From Methanosarcina mazei S-6 (GTDB taxonomy: Archaea; Halobacteriota; Methanosarcinia; Methanosarcinales; Methanosarcinaceae), in the NCBI RefSeq assembly GCF_000970205.1, contig NZ_CP009512.1, forward strand, positions 2,294,001 to 2,358,000: a stretch of 64,000 nt of DNA, in the 5' to 3' direction. The notes under the pieces are model-generated. The model saw nothing but the letters and a program-made list of their open reading frames with translations, ran no database searches and had not been told where the DNA came from. This document shows positions 1 through 10,038 of the stretch, piece after piece (the stretch's first letter is position 1; every line of letters starts with the position of its first letter). Made by a program: the position numbers and the translations under genes.

Positions 1-332
1 ACGAACTTGTATCCAACTCTTTAAAGCATGCTTTTCCCGGTGAAAGAGGCGGAGAAGTTAATATCAGGCTTCACAGGCTGCATAACGGTGAAAACAGGAG
101 CTGCAAAGACCAGGACACCTGCGCTATCTCCGAGTTCCTGCTGATCGTCTCGGATAACGGAACAGGCCTTCCCGAAAATATCGATTTCAGGAACACCTCT
201 TCTCTCGGGCTTCAACTCGTAAATATCCTGGTAGACCAGATTGGAGGCAGTATAGAACTTAAAAAAGGAGAAGGGACTGAGTTCAGGATAAAATTTAGAG
301 AAGAAGTATGTCCAGAGAAAAAACAAAAATAA
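1..332 (+). CDS. Sensor histidine kinase, C-terminal ATPase domain (5' partial)
   Basis: Frame 3 is open from the window edge to TAA at 330-332. The protein begins inside an N box (ELVSNSLKHAFP) and continues to a G1 box (SDNGTGLPENIDF) and a short G2-like segment (SSLGLQLVNILVDQIGG), which is the arrangement of the HATPase domain in the HisKA_2/HWE-type kinases common in Methanosarcina. It would bind ATP and phosphorylate a histidine in the part lying outside the window. The sensor and phospho-acceptor domains cannot be seen, so the signal is unknown. Confidence 0.85.
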   Translation, partial: ELVSNSLKHAFPGERGGEVNIRLHRLHNGENRSCKDQDTCAISEFLLIVSDNGTGLPENIDFRNTSSLGLQLVNILVDQIGGSIELKKGEGTEFRIKFREEVCPEKKQK

Positions 333-1305
333 AACCCGACACTCAACTTAATTATCACATTAAAACTCGGCAGTAAATTCAAACTATAGAGCCTCTCCAG
401 ACATATGGAAATCAAATCCAGCCTGCTGGCTGAAGAAAGCCTCGAGCTCAACACATGCTGATTTTCATAAATATCATAGACTACGGATATATTGCAATCT
501 CAGGCATTATGCTGAGGCATAACTTAACAAACACTATTGCAAAAATCAGCAGTGAAATGTTAACCACAGCTTCTACCAGCCGTCCCATAAACTAAGATTG
601 TGACTTCGAATACATAACCCTTTTTCTTACACAGTTTCTTCCGATTTTATGTCTGTGCAGAAAAAAACCGGCTGCAAATTTGATAAGTTTCAGGTTTTGA
701 ACACCGAAAAGGAGCGTCAATTTGATTAAAATCGAAAAACCCGGGCTAAGAGAAGATATAATCGGTTTAGAATTAAAATATGGAAGTAAAATTCGAAATT
801 AAAATAGATAGAAAAGAGATATTAAATGGGTATTGTGACCCATAAGGCCCGATCCACAATTTAATGTAGTTCTTTACTTAGTAAAGTTATGCTTATTTAA
901 GTTACTACTTAGTCAAGTCATTACCTATTTAAGTTACTACTTAGTCAAGTCATTACCTATTTAAGTTACATACTTTCTTTGTACGTCTACTTCATAGATC
1001 TGGGACTGACCTTATGGATCAATTTATAATATGGCGTTAAAGGTATAAAAAAATAACGATAAGGATTTTTCCTTTAGAAAGTAATGGTTCCCGGCACACC
1101 GGCCCGGGTTAATAAAATGACCGGCTATTTACAATAATATTAAGGATTAAAGATAAGATTTATAAAGTCGATTTTTTCGGAGAATTTAAAGAAATTTCTA
1201 ATTCTGGTCAATGAAATTTCTGGCTCCAAACCATTCTAAAAAAGTGTATGCTGGAATCTCTGCTGCAAAGAAAAGCTTTTCAACTTCGCAGTCTACTGAA
1301 AATCA
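333..1305. other. Intergenic region, AT-rich, no convincing gene
   Basis: About 970 bases without a credible reading frame. It holds a perfect 32-bp tandem duplication at 901-964 (listed separately) and a GC-rich inverted repeat CCCGG/CCGGG at 1090-1108 that could form a small hairpin. No RNA gene was recognised. Confidence 0.6.
901..964. repeat. 32-bp perfect tandem duplication
   Basis: Two identical 32-bp units, each beginning GTTACTACTTAGTCAAGT, lie at 901-932 and 933-964. A degenerate copy (TTACTTAGTAAAGTTATG...) precedes them at about 874-900. The sequence is non-coding. Confidence 0.9.
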
Positions 1306-1911
1306 ATGAAACAATGGCCTCTAAATCCAAAGCTTACAGAAGAAACGGCTTCGGAAGAAATAATTCTGGAAAAAACTGTTTCCGGAAGAATCCCGCAAAA
1401 AGGAGAAACCGGATCTTTCTGGGAAGACAGGGGAGACAGATACCACTGCGGAGTTGACCTTTATGCCCCCGTGAATACAGAGGTGGTTTCGGTTGAAGGC
1501 GGAATTGTCGCAGAAACCGGTCTGATGACCTCGCCTGAGATCCTGCCTTACTGGAACCCTACATATTATGTTATAATTGAACACGACAAGGGGCTTTTCT
1601 GCAAATACGGTGAGCTTGCAGGCTTTACCGTGAAAAAAGGAGACGAAATCGAGCCCGGGAGTTTGATAGGGCGTGTGGGAATGGTGCTGAACTCCGCAAG
1701 AATAGATAATTCCTGCCCGCTTTATATCCAGAAGCTGAAGAATAGAAACCCGAGTATGCTCCATTTTGAAGTATGGGAAAATGAGCCCATTACTGTTCAC
1801 AGGAAGTATCTCGGAGGCAACTGGTTTGCAGAAGAAATGCCAGAAAATTTAAGGAATCCTTCGGGATATTTAAAGGCAAAAAGGATATTTTACACAGAAA
1901 TAACTGGCTAA
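1306..1911 (+). CDS. M23 (LytM-like) peptidase-fold protein, probably inactive
   Basis: A 201-residue protein. Residues 46-60 carry HCGVDLYAP, matching the first zinc-binding motif HxxxD of the M23 fold. The centre (YGELAGFTVKKGDEI, then a GRVG segment) matches the usual lysostaphin-type beta core, and MLHFEV near residue 150 corresponds to the C-terminal HxH motif. The first His of HxH, the general base in active enzymes, is Met here, so zinc could still be held but catalysis is doubtful. No signal peptide is visible and a stop lies two codons upstream of the ATG, so the ORF cannot extend. No clear ribosome-binding site is seen. Methanosarcina lacks murein, so a binding or scaffold role is plausible. 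Confidence 0.65.
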   Translation: MKQWPLNPKLTEETASEEIILEKTVSGRIPQKGETGSFWEDRGDRYHCGVDLYAPVNTEVVSVEGGIVAETGLMTSPEILPYWNPTYYVIIEHDKGLFCKYGELAGFTVKKGDEIEPGSLIGRVGMVLNSARIDNSCPLYIQKLKNRNPSMLHFEVWENEPITVHRKYLGGNWFAEEMPENLRNPSGYLKAKRIFYTEITG

Positions 1912-2500
1912 AAAACGGAAGTTCGACTGAAAATTCCGGATAACATTGCAAATATTTCAGAACAAATGTCAAATATAATCATACTGTAAGAGTATGTGTT
2001 TTTGGCACTTTCTGGTTTGAAAAGTCTACCAGTTTTGCGAATTAAGGCTAAATATAGTCATAGGCACATATTAAAAATATATACGAAAAATAGATTATTT
2101 TAAGAAATATTTATTAAACTAAAGAATCAATATACAGATTCAATATAATATAACAGATAATCAAAAACATTCAATATACAGATAGAAATTGAAGATAGAG
2201 TGTAACAAAAACAAGTTCACAAAAATAAGTTCACATAGAAATAATATCACCCACGACTCTTACATTTCTTACGACTCTTACATAAAAGGATGCATGCGCG
2301 ACTCTTCACGAAAGGATGAAAGGATCTACATAAAAACGCTCATGATATTCTTGGAATAAAATGCCCAAAAAATGAAAGTATCTGGAAGCACTTCTATGCC
2401 AAAGTAAACAATCTATAACCAATCAGGGCAATAATTATTAATGACGCAGATCTGTGACTTATAACACATTTAAGATTTTGAAAACTATCTGGTGGTATTC
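1912..2500. other. Intergenic region
   Basis: About 590 AT-rich bases with short direct repeats (CGACTCTTACAT twice near 2250-2283; AAAGGATG repeated near 2286-2323). I see no gene, RNA or strong hairpin. Confidence 0.5.
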
Positions 2501-3526
2501 ATGTCAATTCCGGGCTGCAAAAAATTTCCTGTGGATGAAAAAATCGAGACATTCCAGAAACTGCCGGTGATAAAAAATTATTACCTGGTCCTTGGTGGTG
2601 GAAAAATCGGCACTGATTTTCTTCAGTATGCCCGAAAAAACAATTTTCCTTTTGTGCTTGTCATCGACAGCGACGAAAATGCGCCGGCTTCAAAAGAGGC
2701 TCAGGTCCTTGAGACCGAAAGCGAGCTTTTAAGCCTTTTGAGGAAAAAAACAGAAGCTTCCCTTAAGGAAACCGGACATGGTTCACGGTCAGGGAAGGAA
2801 AGCGAAGGAGAAAATGATATACCGGAAACCGGGAAATCAGAGGCATACTTCTATAAAATGGACATTCACAGAGTTCCTTTCCTCTTCAGCTCAGGCATTC
2901 CCGAATATATTATTCCTGCAATTCCCTTTCATGCAGCTGCATATATGCTTGCAGATCTCCTGAAGTTCCCGATACTTGATGCATGCAAAAGCAAAAGAAA
3001 TAAAGAAAACCTTGCTGAAACATCCAGCCCTGAAGAAGGCTTTTCAGGCGAAAAAAGCCCTGTAAGTGAGCTTTTTATAAAGCCTGAAGATCCGGAACTT
3101 ATGAGTTACTTCAATAATATTGAATCAGTGTTTCCCGAAGATATAATAGCAGGCAGTTACCCTGAACACGGCATGTTATTTCTGTCATATGCCAGGGGAG
3201 GAGAAATCTGTCCTGACGGCTGCCCTGGACCGAGAGACAGGTGTCCTTCTTTCGGGAGGAAAAAACCCAGAACCATTACCGAATATTCCAGGGAACTTCT
3301 TCATAGCATTCCAGGATGGGTCTTTGAGAGCCACCAGATGAAACCCGGAACCGGAGGGCTGAAAGGAGCGGAATTCAGGCAAAATATCCTGGAAATCCTG
3401 GAGTTTTTGGGCAATATTCAGGGCGGAAAAAACGAAAAAAAATCCGAAAAAATCGAGGACAGGGCTTTTTTCATAGCTACCACCTGCACATGCCATGGAG
3501 TTTTGAACCTCTTCTATGTCACCTGA
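2501..3526 (+). CDS. Rossmann-like protein with cysteine cluster, function unknown
   Basis: About 341 residues. The N-terminus (YYLVLGGGKIGTDFLQYARK, then FVLVIDSDENA) has the glycine-rich turn and following acidic strand of a nucleotide-binding Rossmann fold, similar to TrkA-N domains. The C-terminal half contains CPDGCPGPRDRC and, at the extreme end, TTCTCHG, suggesting a metal or Fe-S site. A charged low-complexity linker lies between. A GTG at 2492 is possible, but GGTGG at 2491-2495 sits five bases before ATG 2501, so I prefer the ATG. No function can be assigned; the combination hints at a redox or nucleotide-linked role, which is inference. Confidence 0.75.
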   Translation: MSIPGCKKFPVDEKIETFQKLPVIKNYYLVLGGGKIGTDFLQYARKNNFPFVLVIDSDENAPASKEAQVLETESELLSLLRKKTEASLKETGHGSRSGKESEGENDIPETGKSEAYFYKMDIHRVPFLFSSGIPEYIIPAIPFHAAAYMLADLLKFPILDACKSKRNKENLAETSSPEEGFSGEKSPVSELFIKPEDPELMSYFNNIESVFPEDIIAGSYPEHGMLFLSYARGGEICPDGCPGPRDRCPSFGRKKPRTITEYSRELLHSIPGWVFESHQMKPGTGGLKGAEFRQNILEILEFLGNIQGGKNEKKSEKIEDRAFFIATTCTCHGVLNLFYVT

Positions 3527-3643
3527 ATATATTTTACCTGAATATGGCGCCCGGGTCCGGTTTAAGTAAAGGCTTCCGTGCTTTACCGGAAAATTGAACC
3601 AAAAATACATCTGTGAGCAGCCCAGATATCTCCAGGGGATTAT

Positions 3644-4327
3644 ATGGACGCTTTTGTAGGCACAAGCGGCTGGTATTATGAGTGGAATAAAAAGAAAAAC
3701 CTTGACTGGTTCGTGGAGAATTCAGGTCTTAATTCTGTAGAGCTCAATGCAAGTTTTTACAGGTTTCCTTTTCCAGGCAACGTAAAAAGCTGGGGCGAAA
3801 AAGGCAAGGGGCTCAGGTGGAGCGTAAAAGTGCACAGGTCCATAACCCACTGGCGCCAGTTCGGTGAGAGTGCGCTTGAAATATGGGAAAACTTTAGAGA
3901 ACTGTTCAAACCTATGGACCACTTAATTGATTTCTATCTTTTCCAGGCGCCTCCCAGGTTCGAGGAGATTGAAAGAGCCCTCAAATTTGCAGAAAAAACT
4001 GGGCTTGGCGAAAGGTTTGCCCTGGAAATAAGGAATAAGGAGCTTCTCGGGAATGATGAGCTCTGCGGAAGGTTTCTGAACAGGGTTACCCTTGTATCCG
4101 TGGACTCTCCCGATTACATTAACCGCATATTTCCCGGAAAAACAGTTTATATGAGGATGCACGGTAGAGAAAACTGGTACAGCTATAACTATTCTCAGGA
4201 AGAAATAAAAGAAACTATAGAAAAAATAACAGAATTGGAACGTGAAAAAGTCTATATTTATTTCAATAATAACCATAAAATGCTTGAAAACGCAAGGAAA
4301 GCATTAAAAGCCTTTTCTGGTTTGTAA
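3644..4327 (+). CDS. DUF72 (YecE-like) TIM-barrel protein
   Basis: A 227-residue protein. The opening MDAFVGTSGWYYEWN, then NSVELNASFYRFP, KVHRSITHWR, FLFQAPPRF-like and MRMHGRENWYSYNYS segments are characteristic of the DUF72 family, a TIM-barrel family found in bacteria and archaea whose biochemical activity is not established. The length is close to the family norm. It lies 117 bp after the preceding Rossmann-like gene on the same strand, but the gap is too long to claim translational coupling. Confidence 0.9.
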   Translation: MDAFVGTSGWYYEWNKKKNLDWFVENSGLNSVELNASFYRFPFPGNVKSWGEKGKGLRWSVKVHRSITHWRQFGESALEIWENFRELFKPMDHLIDFYLFQAPPRFEEIERALKFAEKTGLGERFALEIRNKELLGNDELCGRFLNRVTLVSVDSPDYINRIFPGKTVYMRMHGRENWYSYNYSQEEIKETIEKITELEREKVYIYFNNNHKMLENARKALKAFSGL

Positions 4328-4623
4328 ACCCTGAAGATCTTCCTTTGTTTTCAAAAAATTCCCTTTAAAGGGTAGAAAAACTATTATGAATAATGCCTCT
4401 TGTCATTATTTGTTTTTGTGTTAACCTGTTTTTGTGGCTCAATCGTTAACCCATATTATGAATAAATTATTATATAAAGAGGTATATTTTAGATTTTATC
4501 CGGATATCCCCCATAGTCAAAAGTTAAATGTCTCAAATAAGAGTCAAATTTTTCTGGCATTGTAACTGATGACAATAAGATATTTGCCCGGAACTCCCTA
4601 TATATAAAAAAGAAGTGAAATAT

Positions 4624-5721
4624 ATGTTCTGGAGTAAAGACGATATTGTCGAAAGGCTGAGCAAAATACCCAGGACGCTCGAAGATATCTCTATAGATAT
4701 CTTTGAAGGCGTACCCCCAGCAAATGACCTGGTGTATAAAACAGACCTTTCAAAAGAACATTGCATAGATGCGACCAGCGGCTGCAGAAACCCTCAAACA
4801 AATATAAGTGTAGAACAGGTGAGCATAGAAAAGGAACTTATGTACCCTTACATAGATGGCTCAGCTTCCGGCGAATTCGCCATTCCATCGGAGCAGTACC
4901 GGTTTATGCTGCCCTATGAGATCCTGGGCTACAATATCAGGAAAGAATACAGAATCATTCAGCCTGAGGAATTGAAAACCAAGTTTCCCATAGCTTATAA
5001 TCAGCTGATGGAAGCAAAACAGAATTCAGAAACCGGAAAACAGAACCTTGATTCTGCCGACTGCTACCGCCTGGAAGATGAAAGTTTCCTGCAGTATATA
5101 AAGACACCAAAAATAATTGTCACCAGCAACTACCGTCTCCGTGCTTCATATGATGTTAAAGGAAAACATGTGTTTTCAGAAGGAATAGGAGTTGTACTTG
5201 GAGACCCAACGCTCTATCATTACATCACAGCTGTGCTTAACTCTTCAATAGCAAGAGCTCTTCCTGAGATATGGAACCGTGAAAATATGCAGAGCAAGAA
5301 CCAGCTCAATTCCAGGATGCTCAAAAGGTTCCCGATAGAGTTCCCTAAAAAACAGATCACTGAGACCCTTATAAGCACAATCTGCAGGTACCTGATTTAC
5401 CTTAACCGGCAGAAGCAGACTGCAAGGGACTACTCCATACCCGGCTACCAGAAACTGATAGACTTCTACAGAAGAATTGCAGATCTTCTGATCCTGGACA
5501 CTTACATCACGAATGACCTTGATCCGAAGTTTCTTGAAATCCTTGCAGAAAACATCACAGCGTCTGGAGAAGAATTCGAATACAGCGATGACATTAACCT
5601 CCTGATAGGGCTTCAGGAAATAAAGAAAAACATTCTGGAATCTGCCAGTTTCCGTGAATGCAGGTTCAACAGCGAATTCACGAATATCCTGGCTACCCTG
5701 AAAAACAACGGCGCCTGGTAA
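4624..5721 (+). CDS. Orphan TaqI-like DNA-specificity domain (restriction-modification remnant)
   Basis: About 365 residues resembling the C-terminal target-recognition region of Eco57I/TaqI-type N6-adenine methylases and type IIG enzymes: DIFEGVPPANDLVY, EKELMYPYIDG, TPKIIVTSNYRLRASYD, then an LNSSIAR...RMLKRFPIEFP segment and a helical tail. The catalytic methylase motifs (NPPY and the AdoMet loop) are absent, and no methylase or nuclease ORF lies on either side. It is therefore either a decayed remnant or a stand-alone recognition subunit. A GTG at 4615 in the same frame is an alternative start. Confidence 0.7.
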   Translation: MFWSKDDIVERLSKIPRTLEDISIDIFEGVPPANDLVYKTDLSKEHCIDATSGCRNPQTNISVEQVSIEKELMYPYIDGSASGEFAIPSEQYRFMLPYEILGYNIRKEYRIIQPEELKTKFPIAYNQLMEAKQNSETGKQNLDSADCYRLEDESFLQYIKTPKIIVTSNYRLRASYDVKGKHVFSEGIGVVLGDPTLYHYITAVLNSSIARALPEIWNRENMQSKNQLNSRMLKRFPIEFPKKQITETLISTICRYLIYLNRQKQTARDYSIPGYQKLIDFYRRIADLLILDTYITNDLDPKFLEILAENITASGEEFEYSDDINLLIGLQEIKKNILESASFRECRFNSEFTNILATLKNNGAW

Positions 5722-6071
5722 AGAAATCGGGACAAAAAATAAGGAATCAGGTTTTAAGGATTTTTAGTTTTTATTCCTTCATTTTAAACCAATCTTTTTC
5801 CAGCCGGTTTTTCAGGTCAATTTTTTTCCGGTTTATTTCTTCCGGTTAATTTCCTGATTTATTTCTTCTGATTAATTTCCCGGTTTATTTCTGTTGTCTA
5901 AGGTTTAATTTATTTCAGATGATTAAGTTATATTATCAATATTATCAAAGAATTAATTTATTTTAAATGTCTAATTTATTTTAAATATTTAATTTATTTT
6001 AAATGTCTAATTTATTTTAAATATTTAATTTATTTTAAATATTTAATTTTCAGACAATCGCTTTCAGACTA
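5722..6071. repeat. AT-rich repeat region with five 18-bp units
   Basis: The intergenic gap holds T-rich imperfect repeats of the type TTTATTTCTTCNGGTTAA (about 5776-5895) followed by five tandem 18-bp units at 5955-6044. Two variants alternate, AATTTATTTTAAATGTCT (A) and AATTTATTTTAAATATTT (B), in the order A-B-A-B-B. The array ends just before the stop codon of the leftward kinase fragment. Confidence 0.85.
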
Positions 6072-7367
6072 TCACCCTTCAGTCCTGAATGAATCTGATT
6101 GGAAAACTTCCTGATATGCCGGAGAAGCAAATGTTCCGCAGTTCACTGGCTCGAGACTCCTTATCAGCTCAAGAAGCTTTCGTTTATTCAAGTCCTCTTT
6201 TTGCATAACAAATGAAATGCTGCTGTTTAACATTTTCATTTCCTGCATACTCAGGTCTTTAGAAGTGCATACAATTACAGGGATGTCCACGGTTTGAGGG
6301 TTTTTCTTGAGGGCTTTTATTACTTCAAATCCGGAAACATCCGGCATGTTAAGGTCAAGAATTATAGCATCGGGAATTTCTGTGGATGCTTTATCAATTG
6401 CTTCTTTTCCTCCCTGTGCCAGGCTGATAACGTAACCCTCGAATTCAATCATGGAAGACATAAGTTCCAGCATGGATTCCTGGTCATCCGCGATCAGGAT
6501 TTTTGGGGAGTCCTTTTTTAAATTCGTTTTCAAACGGTCAAGGCTTGAAAGCAGGACTGATTTGTCAACCGGTTTTACAAGATGGTCAAATGCTCCCCAG
6601 AGCATCTTGCAGTCGTTTTTTTCGGTTATTGAAAGGACAAGCACCGGAATCCCGGAAGTCACGCTGTCTTTTTTCAGGTTTTCAAGAACATCCCATCCGT
6701 TCATTTCCGGAAGCATAAGGTCCAGAGTGATCACAAAAGGCTTTAGTTTCTGGGCAAGGGAGAGAGCTTCTTCTCCGGTTGCAGCCTGGACTACTCTGTA
6801 TCCTGCTTCTTTTAATGTGAAAACCAGAAGCTCCCTGGACAGCCTGTCATCTTCAACAACCATAACAAGAGGAGCAGAGACATCAGAACCACAGGATTTG
6901 AAATCAACAGAGATATCTTCCATTTTCGGCATTTTGACCGGAATTTCTGCTCCGGATTCGGTCAGTTCATTTAGAACTATGGGTTCAACCGGTTTCCCGG
7001 ATTCAACTGCTTTCCCTGTTATAACAGGAGCTTCAATGGCATTCGTTTCACATGTTTCGGCTGTTTCATGTGCCGTTTCAGCTGTTTCATGTGCCCGGAA
7101 TATTTCCCCGGATTTCAGGGTCTTAACAGGGACCTCAAAAGTGAAGGTTGAGCCTTTTCCGGGCTCACTTTCAACCCATATCCTTCCTCCGTGCATCTCT
7201 ACAAATTTCTTTGAAAGCACGAGACCGAGCCCTGTCCCTTCGTATTTTCGACTAAGTGTGGAATCAATCTGCTTGAAGGGCTTGAAGAGCTGTTTGATTT
7301 CATCTTTAGAAATTCCTATGCCGGTATCGGATACTGAAACCCTGACCCCTTTTTCAGATACTATCCC
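6072..7367 (-). pseudogene. Hybrid histidine kinase, C-terminal part (ATPase end plus two receiver domains), severed by IS
   Basis: The fragment supplies the rest of the HATPase domain (VSDTGIGI G1 box, F box FKPFKQ, GTGLGL G2 box) and then two receiver domains: the first from about VMVVEDDRLSRELL with phospho-site TLDLMLPEMNGWD and Lys in LVKPVD, the second from ILIADDQESMLELM with ILDLNMPDVSGFE. The second lacks a clear conserved Lys (FVMQKED), so it may not be a standard phospho-switch. An ATG supplied by the insertion sequence at 7382 could start this piece, but without the phospho-acceptor helix. Joined to the part at 8543-10003 it makes a 918-residue kinase. Confidence 0.85.
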
Positions 7368-7386
7368 TAGTGTCATGACCATTTAA

Positions 7387-8046
7387 TTATTTCACATAAT
7401 ACTTTGACATTTTCTCATCTGCATTCTTCCTTGTAAACTTCCATTCAATTTTCCTTTTGTGTTCATTCCTTCTCTTTGTCCATGAATCCACTTCATTTTT
7501 AAGCGTCTCGATGTCCCCGATCCTTCTTCCTGTACATTCGATATCCATGACATTGATCTCGATTTCAGCAGCATTGAGCCAGCTTGCATGTTTTGGCGTG
7601 TAATGGAACTCTATCTTGTCCAGAATCTTCTTTGCTTCCTCTTCTGAGAATGCTTCGTAGAATGACTTCTCTTTATGGATATTGAGATTATCCGTAACCA
7701 GTCTGATGACTTCTGCTTCAGAATATTCTTCTGTGACAAGAATCTTCATGAATTGTGCAAAATCCTTCATTGTTCTTCTTTTGGTTACCTGAGTTACCCT
7801 TTTTCCTGCTTTGAACTCTACCGCCATGAATATGTTTGCTGTTCCGTTTCTGACATACTCATAATCATATTTTTCTGAACTTCCAAGCTTCATAGGAATG
7901 CTCATTCTTTTATCCCTGAGCAGTTGCTTAGGCTTCTCGTCAAGACAGATAAGAGGTTTTTTAGGATCATAATCCTCTTCATACAGACTAAGAATGTCAT
8001 ACATCCTGTCTCTATATTCAGTATCGATAGTCTGAATACACCACAT
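7387..8046 (-). CDS. IS630 family transposase, C-terminal (DDE) frame
   Basis: The RNase H-like catalytic half: MWCIQTIDTEYRDRMYDIL, LICLDEKPKQ (first acidic residue), RLVTDNLNIHK (second Asp), HYTPKHASWLNAAEIEI (the terminal Glu in the usual WLN-x-x-E setting). It has no good start of its own. It is expected to be made by -1 slippage on the A6G heptamer at 8072-8078 of the upstream frame, which yields a continuous ...KKSKTKPWLRRMWCIQ junction typical of the family. Confidence 0.92.
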   Translation of the reverse strand: MWCIQTIDTEYRDRMYDILSLYEEDYDPKKPLICLDEKPKQLLRDKRMSIPMKLGSSEKYDYEYVRNGTANIFMAVEFKAGKRVTQVTKRRTMKDFAQFMKILVTEEYSEAEVIRLVTDNLNIHKEKSFYEAFSEEEAKKILDKIEFHYTPKHASWLNAAEIEINVMDIECTGRRIGDIETLKNEVDSWTKRRNEHKRKIEWKFTRKNADEKMSKYYVK

Positions 8047-8051
8047 CCGTC

Positions 8052-8483
8052 TTAACCAAGGTTTAGTTTTGCTTTTTTCAAAATAAGCCTGACACTCTCT
8101 TTACCTATAGTTTCAAATCCTTCTTTTTTCCTAAGTTCTTCAGTAAGCAGGGAAAGAGACCATCTTTTGCTTCCATCAGGGGAACTGCTGCAGGCTAAAG
8201 CGATTACTTCTGCAACATGTTTTTCAGTGTATTTTATAGGTTGACCAGATCTTGATTTGTCAAAAAGAGCATTGGGGAGACCTTCATCAAGGTATCTTTT
8301 CCGTATATTCAAAGTGGTACTCCTGGAAATACCTAATATTTTCACGATTTCAGTGATTTCTGTTTGCTGGTTTGATAGAAGGAGAATACGGGCTCGAGTT
8401 AGTTCTCTTGCGCTTTTACGTCCTTTTCTCACAAAATCCTGAAGGAAATTTACCTCATTATCTGCAAGTTGAATCTGTAGCAT
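8052..8483 (-). CDS. IS630 family transposase, N-terminal (HTH) frame
   Basis: A 143-residue ORF with paired helix-turn-helix character: RKSARELTRARILLLSNQQ, ITEIVKILGISRSTTLNIRKRY, and GQPIKYTEKHVAEVIALA. This is the DNA-binding half that recognises the terminal repeats. The last residues before the stop (KKAKLNLG) are the zero-frame alternative to the -1 frame that continues into the DDE half. Confidence 0.92.
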   Translation of the reverse strand: MLQIQLADNEVNFLQDFVRKGRKSARELTRARILLLSNQQTEITEIVKILGISRSTTLNIRKRYLDEGLPNALFDKSRSGQPIKYTEKHVAEVIALACSSSPDGSKRWSLSLLTEELRKKEGFETIGKESVRLILKKAKLNLG

Positions 8484-8542
8484 GAAGGTATAAAAGGATT
8501 CAACGTTTATAATGATGACTAATAATTAAATGGTTGAGACAC

Positions 8543-10003
8543 TAGGACTTCGACAGAGCCGCCTTTCTGGGTAAACTTTACTGCATTGCTTACCAGGTTA
8601 TACATGATCTGCTTGAAGCGTGTCCTGTCCGCATAAACAAAGAAACCCGGCTCCACATTAAAGTCCATTGAGATGTTTTTCTTAAGAGCGAGAGGGGAGA
8701 GGATATTTTTAGTATTGGAAAAAATATCCTGAAGGGAGAAATAATCAGACTGAAGTTCCATTTTACCGGCTTCTATCTTGGAAAGATCCAGAATACTGTT
8801 TATTAGCGAAAGGAGATGTTTTCCACTGGTGGAGATATTTCCGAGAAACTTTTTATTGAGTTCGTCAAACTCTCCTGTTGACCCTCCGAGCATGAGCTCA
8901 GAAAAACCGATTATAGCAGTAAGGGGGGTTCGCAGTTCATGACTCATGGTCGCAAGGAATTCGCTCATTGAACGGTTTGCGCTTTCAGCTGCAATTTTTG
9001 CCTGCAGGAGTTCTTCCTCAGCCTGTTTCCGGTCCGAGAGATCTATGAAGCTTTCGACAAAATAACCCGTTCCCCCTATTGAGACGGGCACAACGCTTCT
9101 GAGGATAGGTAAAGTCTTTCCTGTAGCTGTAAGAAGTATACTTTCAGAAAGGTCTCCGGCCTGGTCCAGAGAAAGTGCAGCACAGTTCTCTTCCCCGTGC
9201 TGGCCGATTAACCGGTAACAGGTCATGCCTATGAGTTCTTTTTCGGAATAGCCTGCAGTTTTCAATGCTATAGGATTAGCATTAATAATTTTTCGGGAAG
9301 AAGATTCGATCAGAAGGATACCACACAGGGTATTGTCAAGAATGGCTTTGAGCCTTTCCCGGTTTTCCTGCTCGGATCTTTCCATGTTTTTACTGAAGGT
9401 GATGTCCTGGGCTACCAACTGAACAATATTATCCTTTCGATCAATAAGTGACAGGTTGACCTTAATATCAACAATTTCCCCTTCTGGTTTCTGATATCTC
9501 ATTTCAAAATTAGATGAACCCTGTCTGAAAGTCTCTTTAAATGCCTGCTGAAGTTCAGGAAGGTACTCCGCCTGAATAAAAGACATCAGAGAGACATTAA
9601 AAGGGCGTTTCTGTCCGAAACCGAAAATTTCGCAGCCTTTTTTATTAATATCCAGGACTTTTTTTCCGTCCGAAATAATAACAGCATCGCTGGACTGTTC
9701 AAAAAGAGTCCTGTACATTCTGTCTTTTTCTTCAAGATCACATTCTGCTTCCCTGTAAAGTACAAGGGTGTTTTCGAGTTCCGTCCACCTACGGAGGGAA
9801 AAAATTCCCATTCCGAAGGAGACATACACTGAAAGAACAAGCATAAGCCCCAGACCTTCGCTATCGCAGGATTCAATAAATATTACAATGGATTCAAAAA
9901 GGTTATAACTGGAAGCCGCAACTGTGAATATAAATCCCAGAACCAGAATAATTATCAGTTCATTAGATTTTTTTGTGAACGGTGGCTTTAAAATATTTTC
10001 CAT
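8543..10003 (-). pseudogene. Hybrid histidine kinase, N-terminal part (2 TM, PAS-PAS, HisKA), severed by IS
   Basis: Residues 16-32 and 51-70 are membrane helices. PAS domains follow at about 94-205 and 215-328, then the HisKA phospho-acceptor ATMSHELRTP with His355, and the N box (RFKQIMYNLVSNAVKFTQ). The frame then runs into the insertion sequence after GGSVEVL and stops six codons inside it. SD AAGGGGAT precedes ATG 10003. The kinase lacks its ATP-binding G boxes and cannot function alone. The response-regulator gene ends 35 bp upstream on the same strand, so the pair was probably one operon. Confidence 0.88.
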
Positions 10004-10038
10004 CCACTCATCCCCTTAAAAGACCCCTTTTAAATTCC

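Larger units (their letters stand above)
7370..8542 (-). mobile_element. IS630-type insertion sequence, 1173 bp, TA target duplication
   Basis: The terminal inverted repeats read GTGTCATGACCATTTAATTA on the left and, reverse-complemented, GTGTCTCAACCATTTAATTA on the right. The element is flanked by TA at 7368-7369 and 8543-8544, the hallmark of IS630/Tc1 elements. Two ORFs on the minus strand are joined by a -1 frameshift. Deleting the element plus one TA re-creates an uninterrupted kinase reading frame, which independently fixes both boundaries. Confidence 0.95.

Noticed and set aside
6451-7386. 311-codon frame on the plus strand opposite the kinase fragment
   Set aside because: The minus strand encodes clear receiver and ATPase motifs; the plus frame is a Ser-rich mirror.
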